Shown: in pieces, positions 51,629 to 60,200 of the stretch
Position numbering within the stretch: the first letter of the stretch is position 1
Layout of the letters: every line of letters starts with the position of its first letter
NCBI GenBank assembly: GCA_022447545.1
Contig: JAKVBI010000022.1
Location: 56,932-120,931, forward strand
Reading direction: 5' to 3'
DNA length: 64,000 nucleotides
Origin: Myxococcota bacterium
GTDB lineage: Bacteria; Myxococcota_A; UBA9160; SMWR01
Program-made: the position numbers and the translations under genes
The notes under the pieces: model-generated
Told to the model about the DNA's origin: nothing
The model's database searches: none
The model's input: only the letters and a program-made list of their open reading frames with translations

Positions 51629-54139
51629 TCAGAATCGGTAGCCGACTCGGATTCCCCAAAGGCGCGGCGGGAGATACTGGGCGAGGATCGGAGAACCGAT
51701 GGGAGCAGTACCTACGAGAATGCTGTTGATGGTGTAGGTGTCGGTGATGTTGTTGATGAACCCTTCCAGGGAGAGTCGATCGTCCTCGCTTCGCCAGGTC
51801 ACTTTGAAGTCAATGGTGTTGAACGGTTTCTGGCTGAATTTGTCCAGATTGAACACCCGGTAGTAGGTGCGTGTCTGGAAGCGGTATTGGAATCGCGGGG
51901 TCAGGTAACCGAACAATCCGTAGTTGGCCAGGTCGAACTCGTATTGGCCTCCAAGCGTCAAGCTGAACTTGGGCGCCTTGGTGAGCTGATTGCCGCTGAC
52001 GTCAATCTCCTGCTCGAACAACGGGTTGGGGGACCCGTCTTCCTTGACGATGCGCTGTGTCGGGTCCTCGAGGCGCAGGTTCTCGACTTTCGAATCGAGG
52101 AAGTTGAAAATTGCATCGAAGCGAAGACCGGGAGTGGCCTGCCAGTGGGCCTCGAGTTCCACACCGCGGGTCTGCGCGTCTCCGACGTCGCACTGGAAGC
52201 CCTCGGCCGTGATCAGACACGCTTGATAGGAGCTGTAGTCCACCCAGAAAAGCGAGAGGTTGAGGGTGAGTTCGCCGTCGTTGAATTCGTTCTTCGAAAG
52301 GAACTCGTAGCTCCAAACCCGCTCTGCGTCGTACTGCTTGACTGGCTCCTGCTCGTTGACCGTGCCCTCGGTCGGGTTGAGGGCGGGCAGGGAGAATCCG
52401 CCCAGCTTGAACCCTCGCGTCGCACTCACGGATAGCGAGTTGTCGTCGGTCACGTCCCACCGCATCAGGGCCATCGGGGTCCATGCGCTCCAGGTCGTGG
52501 TTCGGGCTTCGTTGCCCGCCACCGTCGAGGCCGTACCGGAGCTGCGGAAGGTGAAGATCTGGCGATCGATGCCCTTGGATCCACGGGTGTAGCGGATGCC
52601 GCCCTTGATCTGGAGGTTGTCGAGCAACCAGTACTCGATCTCGCCATATCCCGCCTTGGTGTCCGTGACGGCGACCTGCTGCGTCTTGAAGAGCGCCTTG
52701 TTCTCCTCGATGAGTACGGGGGTCAGGAGAACGCCAAGAAGTGAATCCCCCTGGATGACCTCGTTGAGGTGGAACATCCCCACCTTCCAGGAGAACTCAT
52801 CGGCATCGCGGGACTCGAGCCAGACCTCGTAGGAGGTCTGGCGCGCCGTTTGGTCGGTGTCGACGAAGGAGATGAGGCTGTTGGTGGCGTCGAGGTCGAT
52901 TCCGAAGTTGTCGTTCGTCCCGTCGCCGTTCTGGGTGTGGTTGTACTGGTAGGACATCACAGTTCCAAGACTGATGTCGCCGATTCCCTCGATTTCCGGC
53001 AGGTCGTAGTTGAGGTGGCCGGTGAACCCGTACTGGTAGTCGTCTCGTTTTCCCACGACGTTCGCGGTGGTCTGACGAGGGTCGTCTGGATTGACGACGG
53101 TGGGCAGCCCTCCCAGGGAACTCAGCGGACAGACCTCACCGACCTGGCCGATTGCGGCGCCGCCGCCGTCATCGGGGCAGTACAGCGCCTGCTCGAAGAG
53201 GGGACCGATGGTCTTGAAGGCGGGTCCGACACCACGCTGATGCGAGTAGGTCCCGAATCCTCGTACCTGAAGGTTGTCGGTCACGTGGGACAACAGCTGA
53301 CCGCGGACGGCAAATTCGTCGGCGTCATCGCCCCAGTACTTCGGGTCGCGGTAGATGGGGAGGAGCCTGCGCTGGTAGCCGTTGCGGTTCTCGTAATTGA
53401 GACTGATGCGCGACATCAGATACTCGTCCCAGATGGGAATGTTCATCACCGCGCGTTGGACGATCTGTTTCGCTTTCCCGATCTGCGTGTCCCCGAAGAC
53501 TTCGAGGTCGGCGGTGGGTCGAGCGGAACTGATGGCGATTCGTCCGGCGGTGGAATTGCGGCTGCCTTGGGTGCCCTGGGGCCCGCGCAGGACTTCGACG
53601 TTCTCCACGTCGTAGAACGCGGAGTTCGCGGCCGAGGGCCTAGACAGGGGCACGCCATCGATCTGGAAGATCACGCCGGGTTCGCCCAGGATGGTCAGGT
53701 TGTCGAAGCCGATACCGCGCAAAGTGATGACCGCGGACGTCCCCACCTGTCCGATGTGGAGAGACGGGACGAATTGCTGGAGGGAGTCGACGTCCTGAAT
53801 GCCGAGTTCGTCCAGGCTGGCCTGGTCGAAGGCAGTGACGGACAGGGCTTCCGCCTGTGCAATCGACTCGCGTCGAGTCCCCACGATCTGAATGACCTCG
53901 ACTTCGTTGTCGGGGCGACGCTGATCGACCACGGGTTGCGGTTCCGCCGTTGTCGTTTCGGCGGTTTCAGGGGACTTGGTTTCTTCAGCCTCGGATGTTT
54001 CCGACTTGGGCGCGGTGGCACCGGCAGCCGCTGCGTCACTCGACTGGGCGTGTCCGGCACTGACGAAGAAAACCCACCAAAGAACGGTCAGCAGGAAAGC
54101 CATGCTGGCTCCGTTCGGGCTCCGGGAAGGGATGCGCAT
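51629..54139 (-). CDS. TonB-dependent outer-membrane receptor
   Basis: 836 residues from ATG 54139, supported by AAGGA four bases upstream; ATG 54103 is possible. Signal peptide ends near SAGHAQ, then a Ser/Ala/Glu/Thr-rich spacer and a TonB-box-like stretch EVEVIQIVGTRRES. The plug (residues about 80-220) has SLQQFVPSLHIGQVG and YDVENVEVLRGPQGT, after which the usual YGRNA-GGAI reads GSRNSTAGRIAI. The 22-strand barrel ends in RVGYRF with the expected terminal Phe. The closest style is the large sphingomonad-type TonB receptor group, which imports varied organic substrates. No substrate gene lies next to it. Confidence 0.9.
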   Translation of the reverse strand: MRIPSRSPNGASMAFLLTVLWWVFFVSAGHAQSSDAAAAGATAPKSETSEAEETKSPETAETTTAEPQPVVDQRRPDNEVEVIQIVGTRRESIAQAEALSVTAFDQASLDELGIQDVDSLQQFVPSLHIGQVGTSAVITLRGIGFDNLTILGEPGVIFQIDGVPLSRPSAANSAFYDVENVEVLRGPQGTQGSRNSTAGRIAISSARPTADLEVFGDTQIGKAKQIVQRAVMNIPIWDEYLMSRISLNYENRNGYQRRLLPIYRDPKYWGDDADEFAVRGQLLSHVTDNLQVRGFGTYSHQRGVGPAFKTIGPLFEQALYCPDDGGGAAIGQVGEVCPLSSLGGLPTVVNPDDPRQTTANVVGKRDDYQYGFTGHLNYDLPEIEGIGDISLGTVMSYQYNHTQNGDGTNDNFGIDLDATNSLISFVDTDQTARQTSYEVWLESRDADEFSWKVGMFHLNEVIQGDSLLGVLLTPVLIEENKALFKTQQVAVTDTKAGYGEIEYWLLDNLQIKGGIRYTRGSKGIDRQIFTFRSSGTASTVAGNEARTTTWSAWTPMALMRWDVTDDNSLSVSATRGFKLGGFSLPALNPTEGTVNEQEPVKQYDAERVWSYEFLSKNEFNDGELTLNLSLFWVDYSSYQACLITAEGFQCDVGDAQTRGVELEAHWQATPGLRFDAIFNFLDSKVENLRLEDPTQRIVKEDGSPNPLFEQEIDVSGNQLTKAPKFSLTLGGQYEFDLANYGLFGYLTPRFQYRFQTRTYYRVFNLDKFSQKPFNTIDFKVTWRSEDDRLSLEGFINNITDTYTINSILVGTAPIGSPILAQYLPPRLWGIRVGYRF

Positions 54140-54179
54140 TAGATCCTTGGATGGGTCGGTTTCGACCCGGCATTAGATC
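54136..54179. repeat. two direct copies of GCATTAGATC at the TonB receptor start
   Basis: Copies at 54136-54145 (covering the ATG and leader) and 54170-54179, 34 bp apart. On the transcribed strand each reads GATCTAATGC. They may be an operator pair or a duplicated translation start; the upstream ATG is out of frame. The rest of 54140-54369 shows nothing else that I can support. Confidence 0.35.
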
Positions 54180-54369
54180 GTCGAGTTTCGCACCTGTCAA
54201 CATCCATCGAGGGGGTCCGCATGGCTCGAATCCCCGTTGGTGCGGTTGCTCGCGAGCTTGCTTGAAGATGAGGCCCTGGAGGTTGAGCCGATGTCGAGTT
54301 TGCGCGGATCTTATCACTCCAGGACAATGATTTGGGCCGCGAATTGAGTGCCGGCGCACGGGGGCCTGA

Positions 54370-54990
54370 ATGATCTGGAAGCCGCGAGTTGCGCTTGAGG
54401 GGATCGTTTTCGGTCTTCTGCTTGTCTGCGTGGCCTCCGGGCCGTCTTTCGCGGGTTGGGAAGAGGCCAATTCGGCGCTTTTGGCGGGAGACACCGAGGG
54501 CGCTGCGAAACTGCTACGGCGTGCGGCTCGGAAGGGCGATGCGAGGGCCCAATACAGTCTGGCGGTTCTGCTCTTGCGGGGAGAGGGCGTCGCCTACAAC
54601 TCGGATCTGGCGGCGCGCTGGCTTCGGCGGGCGGTCGATTCCCTACATCTCCGGGCCCATGTTCTCCTTGGAAATCTGTATGCCTCAGGTGAGGGGGTGG
54701 AGCGCGACGATACACGGGCCATGGGGCTCTACCGGTTGGCCGCCGAGCGCGGGAGCGCGAAGGCTCAGGTGGCCGTGGCGAGCATGTTGTACTCGGGCCG
54801 GGGCGCCGATCGGGACGATGAGGAGGCTTTTATGTGGTTGTTGCTCGCCCAGAATCAGGGCGAAAGCAGTGCGAAACAACTCCTGGAGCGGCTGTCCGAG
54901 AAACTCGCTCAGGGTCAGCAGTCGAGAGCCTTCGAACGGGCCATGGCGTGGACCCCGACGGACTCCGGACCCGGGGAAGACCGGCCCTAG
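54370..54990 (+). CDS. secreted Sel1-like repeat protein
   Basis: 206 residues. Signal peptide (GIVFGLLLVCVASGPSFA, cut before GWEEA). Three Sel1-like repeats follow: ARAQYSLAVLLLRGEGV, LRAHVLLGNLYASGEGV and AKAQVAVASMLYSGRGA, each closed by an A--WL/YR-AA helix. Such proteins are periplasmic or outer-membrane adaptors for protein complexes. It precedes a TPR/GT-C gene by 39 bp on the same strand and may serve it as a partner. Confidence 0.8.
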   Translation: MIWKPRVALEGIVFGLLLVCVASGPSFAGWEEANSALLAGDTEGAAKLLRRAARKGDARAQYSLAVLLLRGEGVAYNSDLAARWLRRAVDSLHLRAHVLLGNLYASGEGVERDDTRAMGLYRLAAERGSAKAQVAVASMLYSGRGADRDDEEAFMWLLLAQNQGESSAKQLLERLSEKLAQGQQSRAFERAMAWTPTDSGPGEDRP

Positions 54991-55029
54991 TGGTGCAACG
55001 GGTGGTGCCCAAGGCGGCCTCGAGTCGGG

Positions 55030-57162
55030 GTGGGGGTTCTCATGGGTCCTGTGGGTCGGGGCGATATGTGCGCCGTGGGTCCGGGTTCGCCGCCGCGGAT
55101 CTTCAAGAGAGCCATTTCGTTGCGTGAACGACTCTTCATTGCCGTCCTCCTGGCCCTGGCCACCGGGTTCCTCTACGCGCCCACCCTCGATTTCGAACTG
55201 CTGGACTACGACGATCACAAATATCTGACCCTCCACCACCACGTCCGAAAAGGCCTGACGGTTGCCAATCTCGAGTGGGCGTTCACGACGTTCCACTTTT
55301 CGAATTGGCACCCGGTGACGTGGCTCTCCTATCTCATCGACCAGGAATTGTTCGGTCTTTCTCCGGCCGGTCTTCACGGCATGAATGCGGGGCTGCATGT
55401 ACTGGCGACACTGCTGCTTTTTGGCTGGCTCAGCGATGCCACCGGATGCGTTCGTCGCAGCGGTTTTGTGGCGGCGTTGTTTGCCCTCCATCCACTCCAT
55501 GTCGAGTCTGTCGCCTGGGTGTCGGAGCGGAAGGACGTGCTCAGTGCGATTTTCGGGTTCGCGGCTCTTTGGTCGTACCTCGCCTACGCCCGTCGCGGGG
55601 GTGCGGTTCGTTATGCACTGGTGACTCTCTGGTTGGGGCTTGGGCTCATGTCCAAGTCCACACTCGTCACCTTTCCGGTCCTGTTTCTGCTGCTCGACGC
55701 GTGGCCGCTCGGTCGCGTACAGGGGTTCGGTGCGCCCCGGGAGATTGGAAATCGCGTTGGGGTTCGGCGATTGCTTTTGGAGAAGCTTCCCTGGTTGCTG
55801 CTCTCCGGGCTGACCTCCTGGCTTACCGTGCGTTCCCAGGATTTCGGTGGGGCAATCGTCTCTCGTCAACTCGTCCCGCTTCATCTACGGGTCGAAAATG
55901 CTCTGGTCAGCACGGCCAAGTATCTCGGCAAGACGGTATGGCCCGACGGCCTTACGATCGCCTATCCCCATCCGTATTTGTCTGGTGGGACCCCCCTCAC
56001 ACCCATCGAGGTGGGAGTGTCGGTCGTGGTGTTTGCAGGTTGCAGCCTCGCTGCCTGGCACTGGCGCTCCCGTGGGTATCCCCTGGTGGGTTGGCTCTGG
56101 TTTCTCGGTGTGCTCGCTCCGGCCAGTGGATTGGTGGCCCAGGTTGGGTCCCAGGCCATGGCCGATCGCTACACCTACCTGCCCCATGTCGGGTTGTTCA
56201 TCGCCGTGGTTTGGGGCGTCACGGATTGGGTCTGCTCGGTGCTTGGAAGAGACCGTTCGGTGGTGCGAGCGGGGGGGGTGGCCGGCATGGCGGTTGTATT
56301 CCTGTACGCGACCATGGCGTGGAGTCAGGTTCACGTCTGGCGGAATGACGTCACCTTGATTCTTCATGCCCTGCAATTCGAGCCACGTCACGCGGTTCTT
56401 CACAGCGCTCTGGGCCGCGAGTATCTTTTGGAGGAGCGCTACGAAGAGTCCCTTCGTCACTACCGCATCGCAGCCGCTCTGGATCCGCGGGATCCAGACT
56501 CCCACTTTGCGCTGGCCGAGGCCTTGACAAGGGTGGACGATTTTCCCGGGGCCCGGGTTCACTTCGAACAGTGTCTGTCCATCGACCCCGCTCACCTCAA
56601 GGCCCGTAAGGGAGTGGGGGCGTTGATGTTGGTCATGGGGGAGTTCGAGGTAGCGAGCGGTCACCTGGGTTTTGCGGTGAAGCGATCGCCGCGCGATTCG
56701 CATCTGCGGATGAACTTGGCTCAAGCCCTGGCAGGGGCGGGTCGCCCGGTTGAAGCCATCGAGCAATATCGCGCGGCAAGTGATTTGAATCCCCGCTGGG
56801 CGGTTCCGCTCATCGAGATGGCCTGGTTGTTGGCAACTCATCCTGACAGTGAAGTGCGGGAGGGTGGGCGCGCGGTCGAGACCGCTCAGCGTGCGGTGGC
56901 CATCGCCAAGGGTCGCGCCGACTATGCCCTGGCCAGCCTCGCGGCGGCCCACGCAGAGGTGGGCGAATACGATGCGGCGGTGAGGACGGCCAATCAGGCC
57001 CTCGCGCGATTGGACGAGGCGAAGACTCCGGAGTTGGCGTCTGCTCTCCAGAAGGCACTGCTCGATTACCGGAACCAACGTCCTCATCGAGACCTCTGGA
57101 TGGGTGGGGATCTTTCGAGTGGTCAGGAATCGCAGGCCCCAGCCGGTTCGTTGCGGCCGTGA
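55030..57162 (+). CDS. TMTC-like membrane glycosyltransferase with TPRs
   Basis: Up to 710 residues from GTG 55030; ATG 55042 and TTG 55120 are alternatives, and the first helix starts only at about residue 35, so the true start may be later. The acidic motif is YDD at 60-62, the signature HPLHVESVAWVSERKDVLS, and DRYTYLPHVGLF. A TPR solenoid covers residues about 450-690 and ends in the MAWLLATHPD block. This protein resembles the mainstream TMTC-like bacterial branch (HVESVAW) more than the QSVTY-IQRMNS branch at 2994, 5300 and 57905. Overlaps the following lipoprotein gene as GTGA. Confidence 0.8.
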   Translation: MGVLMGPVGRGDMCAVGPGSPPRIFKRAISLRERLFIAVLLALATGFLYAPTLDFELLDYDDHKYLTLHHHVRKGLTVANLEWAFTTFHFSNWHPVTWLSYLIDQELFGLSPAGLHGMNAGLHVLATLLLFGWLSDATGCVRRSGFVAALFALHPLHVESVAWVSERKDVLSAIFGFAALWSYLAYARRGGAVRYALVTLWLGLGLMSKSTLVTFPVLFLLLDAWPLGRVQGFGAPREIGNRVGVRRLLLEKLPWLLLSGLTSWLTVRSQDFGGAIVSRQLVPLHLRVENALVSTAKYLGKTVWPDGLTIAYPHPYLSGGTPLTPIEVGVSVVVFAGCSLAAWHWRSRGYPLVGWLWFLGVLAPASGLVAQVGSQAMADRYTYLPHVGLFIAVVWGVTDWVCSVLGRDRSVVRAGGVAGMAVVFLYATMAWSQVHVWRNDVTLILHALQFEPRHAVLHSALGREYLLEERYEESLRHYRIAAALDPRDPDSHFALAEALTRVDDFPGARVHFEQCLSIDPAHLKARKGVGALMLVMGEFEVASGHLGFAVKRSPRDSHLRMNLAQALAGAGRPVEAIEQYRAASDLNPRWAVPLIEMAWLLATHPDSEVREGGRAVETAQRAVAIAKGRADYALASLAAAHAEVGEYDAAVRTANQALARLDEAKTPELASALQKALLDYRNQRPHRDLWMGGDLSSGQESQAPAGSLRP

Positions 57163-57881
57163 GGGAGGCGCGGAATGGACGCCTCTTTCCGGGTGGGGGT
57201 GGGTCCGCGGGTTGGAGTCATCTCGGTGCGGCGGTCCTGTTGGCGTGTGCGGTCCTGGTGCCTGGATGTGCGGGGTCTTCCGCGGGGGGGACGGCTCCGG
57301 CCGATGCTTCCAATCTGGAAAATCCGGCTCGGAGTGGTCTTATCGAGGTTGCCAGTCGTTCTTTCGATGGGGTCTGGCTCCGGCCCGATACGCAGTGGTC
57401 CCGGTACCGAAGGATTGGAGTCGAGCCTCTCGAGTTTGCCGACCCTCTCGACACGGGAGGGTTCGTCTATCGCGAGCGCGATTTTCAGGCCGTGGGGGCC
57501 AATTTCGAAAAATATTTCGTTCGCGTACTGGGGCCCCGAGCACTTGGCCGGGCGAAGGCGGGCCCTGGGGTCTTGGTGCTTCGCTGTGTGCTCACGCGAC
57601 TGATCGCCAATCGTCCGCCCATGGGGGTCGACCGGGAACGTCGGGGGCCGTCTCAGGAAGTGTCAAGCGCGATGGGGGTCGGCAGTGTGGCGATGCGTCT
57701 CGAGTTGAGAGATTCCGTCAGCAATGAATTGCTCGCGGTGGTTCGGGATGGTTACCGGGGGTGGCCTCTGGGCAGTAACCTCCAGGCCGTGATGGTCTGG
57801 GGAGACACCAACCGGGCCTTTTCTCTCTGGGCTCGAGGGTTGAGTCGGCTTCTGGATGGAAGTGGCCCGAAGCCCGATTGA
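57159..57881 (+). CDS. DUF3313-like lipoprotein
   Basis: 240 residues from GTG 57159 (GTGA overlap). Lipobox VLVPGC. The mature part contains DGVWLRPDTQWSRYRRIGVEP, which fits the L-R-P-x-x-x-x-x-x-Y-R-x-(I/V)-x-(L/V)-x-P opening of the DUF3313 family, followed by a domain rich in short strands (GVLVLRCVLTRLIANRP, AMRLELRDSVSNELLAVVRD) and WGDTNRAFSLWARGL near the end. DUF3313 proteins are widespread outer-membrane or periplasmic lipoproteins of unknown role. Coupling to the TPR/GT-C gene suggests that it accompanies that enzyme. Confidence 0.75.
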   Translation: MREARNGRLFPGGGGSAGWSHLGAAVLLACAVLVPGCAGSSAGGTAPADASNLENPARSGLIEVASRSFDGVWLRPDTQWSRYRRIGVEPLEFADPLDTGGFVYRERDFQAVGANFEKYFVRVLGPRALGRAKAGPGVLVLRCVLTRLIANRPPMGVDRERRGPSQEVSSAMGVGSVAMRLELRDSVSNELLAVVRDGYRGWPLGSNLQAVMVWGDTNRAFSLWARGLSRLLDGSGPKPD

Positions 57882-57897
57882 AATGCGGCGGCATTTC
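57880..57897. terminator. bidirectional hairpin between convergent genes
   Basis: GAAATGC-GGCG-GCATTTC: a perfect 7-bp stem with a 4-base loop, overlapping the stop at 57881 and eight bases from the convergent stop at 57905. A good candidate for a shared terminator although no T-run follows. Confidence 0.45.
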
Positions 57898-57904
57898 GGC
57901 AGGG

Positions 57905-60166
57905 TCAGGGTGAATTGGACCCTTCCACGTAGGGTTCTTCACGGAGATAGAGCCGAAGGCGGCTTTCGATCTCGTTGGCGAGGCCTGAGTTGCCCGTCGC
58001 CATCGCGACGTTTCGTGCTTGCTCGGCCGTGATCACGGCGGTTTCGAACCGTCCGAGGGCCGCCCAGGCAGCGGCCTGGGTGTCGAGGACTCCTGCTTCC
58101 GGGTCACCGTGGGCCTCTAGGACACGTTCGGTCAGTTCGATGGCGCGCAGAGGGTCTCGGTGCGACGCGTCGGGAGTCGTGGCCAGCATCCAGGCCAGGT
58201 TGTTCGAGGGGATCGCGGCCTCGGGCGCGAGTGCATGAGCCCTTTCCAGTTGCTCGATGGCTTCCTGGGTCCGGCCCTGGGCCCAGTAAAGGTTTCCGAC
58301 ATGTGCCCGTGTTTCGGCCGAATCGTACTTTTCGATGGCCCGAAGGAAGTAAACGAGGGCCAGATTCGGGAGTTCCCGGTCCAGATACATGACCCCCATG
58401 TTGTTGAGGGGCGCTGCGTATTCAGGATTCGTGGCCATGGCCAGTCGGTAGAACCGTTCGGCCTCGTCTTCTCGTTCGAGGGCGATGAGGGAAGAGGCCA
58501 TGCTGTTGAATACGCGTTCGTCGGGATAGTCGAGCACCGAGTCCAGGTAGGTCGAAAAAGCTTCTTGATGGCGACCGAGTAACTGATAGGCATCGCCGAG
58601 CCCACCGAGATTGTGGTGGTTGTCCGGGGCGAGCCGAACGGCTTCCAACATTCGCTCGAGGGCGAGTTCGGTCTGGCCTCGTTCGAGTGCAATCGATCCC
58701 AGGTTGCGATGGGGTCCATCGTTCTCGGGATCGAGTTCGATGGCGATGCGATAGTGGTCCATGGCTTCATCGTCGCGGTTTGCCATCCCCAGGGCGGCGC
58801 CGATGTTGGTATGAGCCCGCGACAAATCGGGACTCTTGGCCACGATGTCGGACCAGAGTGAGACGGGGGTCTGCCAGGCCTGATTGCGCACGTAGGTCCA
58901 ATGGGTCAGCCACAATGCAATTGCCAGGGCGGCGCCAATGGCCGCCGGTCGGGGGATCCGTTGGGACACGAAGGGGAGGTAGGCAGTCGCGGTCACCACG
59001 CCGACCAGGGGCAGGTAGTTGCGATGTTCGTAGATGATCTCGAGGGGGAGAATCGTCGATTCCATGACCGACTGAAGGAAAAACCAGAGGATTCCGAAAG
59101 ACAGGAGTCTCTGTTTGGGGGCCAGTCCGATGGCTCCGGCCAGAAGGATTCCGAGTGCGATGCCGCTGAAGAGCGTGGTGATGGGGTCCAGCAGACTCTG
59201 GGACAAGGGGATGTCGTGTTGGAGGTTGAGGCGGTCGGGGTGGGGGAAGAACAGCAGGCTGAGGTACAGGACGACGACACGCGTCTGGGTCAGGAGTCGT
59301 TGGAACATTCCGAAGTCACGGTCCGCGTAGCCGAAATCCGGACCCCAGACGACGACGTAGTAGAGGCCGAAGCCGATGGCCGCGAAGGGAAGGCCGAACC
59401 GCAGGATCGTCCGTCGGGCCCATTGAGGATCGAGGTTCCGGAAGAAGAACCACTCGTATAGCCAGATAGCGACGGGCAGGGTGGCGGCATTTTCCTTGGA
59501 GCCCACTGCGAGGAGCCCGCAGAAGGTGGCCAGTGCGAACAGGCCATGGCGCGTGATTCCCGGAGCCGTCAGACGTCCGCGAATGGTGAGGAGCAAACAA
59601 CTCAGGTAGAAAAGCGTGGCCAGGCTGTTCATGCGCTGAACGATGTACGTGACCGATTCCGTTTGAATGGGGTGGAGGGTGAACAGGAGTCCGGCGAAAA
59701 CGGAGGCCCATTCCACGGAGACGGGATCTGCGGTTGGGTTCGGTCGAGGGGTCAGGTGCGGCAGGCGTTGGAAGGTTCGCCGTGCGAAGGCGCGAACGAG
59801 CAATCCGTTCGCCAGGTGGATCAAGAGATTGACCGCGTGGAAGCCCGTGGCTTGGAACCCGTGCAGGTAGTAGTTGAGCGCGAAGCTCACGTCTGCGACG
59901 GGTCGATCGTTGATGCCCTGGTAGGCGGTCATCCACAGGTTTTCGAAGGTGATCTCTGTCCAGCGCAGGAAGGGGTTTTCGACGATGTTGACGTTGTCGT
60001 CGAATTGAAAGGACGCGGAGAACGTGTTCGCGTAGGCGAGCGTGCCCAGTATCGCGATGCTCATGGAGCCCGCGATTCGCAGGGCGCGAACGCGAGGGTC
60101 TTGCGACGAATCCCGGTTCGTTTTGTCCTGCGCCGGGCCAGGGGCTGATCGGTCGGTGGCACTCAT
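57905..60166 (-). CDS. TMTC-like membrane glycosyltransferase with C-terminal TPRs (paralogue)
   Basis: 753 residues from ATG 60166. FDD at residues 55-57, signature HPIQTESVTYIVQRMNSLA, EHRNYLPL. The TPR solenoid starts near residue 440 and runs through about seven repeats to a LAWMLATTPD block. Clearly a third member of the sub-branch at 2994 and 5300, but without the near-identical tract, so it has not shared in that exchange. Divergent from the large membrane gene at 60201 with GATATACT between them, as at 5243. Confidence 0.85.
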   Translation of the reverse strand: MSATDRSAPGPAQDKTNRDSSQDPRVRALRIAGSMSIAILGTLAYANTFSASFQFDDNVNIVENPFLRWTEITFENLWMTAYQGINDRPVADVSFALNYYLHGFQATGFHAVNLLIHLANGLLVRAFARRTFQRLPHLTPRPNPTADPVSVEWASVFAGLLFTLHPIQTESVTYIVQRMNSLATLFYLSCLLLTIRGRLTAPGITRHGLFALATFCGLLAVGSKENAATLPVAIWLYEWFFFRNLDPQWARRTILRFGLPFAAIGFGLYYVVVWGPDFGYADRDFGMFQRLLTQTRVVVLYLSLLFFPHPDRLNLQHDIPLSQSLLDPITTLFSGIALGILLAGAIGLAPKQRLLSFGILWFFLQSVMESTILPLEIIYEHRNYLPLVGVVTATAYLPFVSQRIPRPAAIGAALAIALWLTHWTYVRNQAWQTPVSLWSDIVAKSPDLSRAHTNIGAALGMANRDDEAMDHYRIAIELDPENDGPHRNLGSIALERGQTELALERMLEAVRLAPDNHHNLGGLGDAYQLLGRHQEAFSTYLDSVLDYPDERVFNSMASSLIALEREDEAERFYRLAMATNPEYAAPLNNMGVMYLDRELPNLALVYFLRAIEKYDSAETRAHVGNLYWAQGRTQEAIEQLERAHALAPEAAIPSNNLAWMLATTPDASHRDPLRAIELTERVLEAHGDPEAGVLDTQAAAWAALGRFETAVITAEQARNVAMATGNSGLANEIESRLRLYLREEPYVEGSNSP

Positions 60167-60188
60167 CCGGCCTGTAAAAGTTATCCGA

Positions 60189-60194
60189 TATACT
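60189..60194 (+). promoter_or_regulatory. -10-like TATACT, six nt before GTG 60201
   Basis: Part of GATATACT (60187-60194). The spacing fits a leaderless transcript from GTG 60201. Confidence 0.45.
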
Positions 60195-60200
60195 CGCGGC

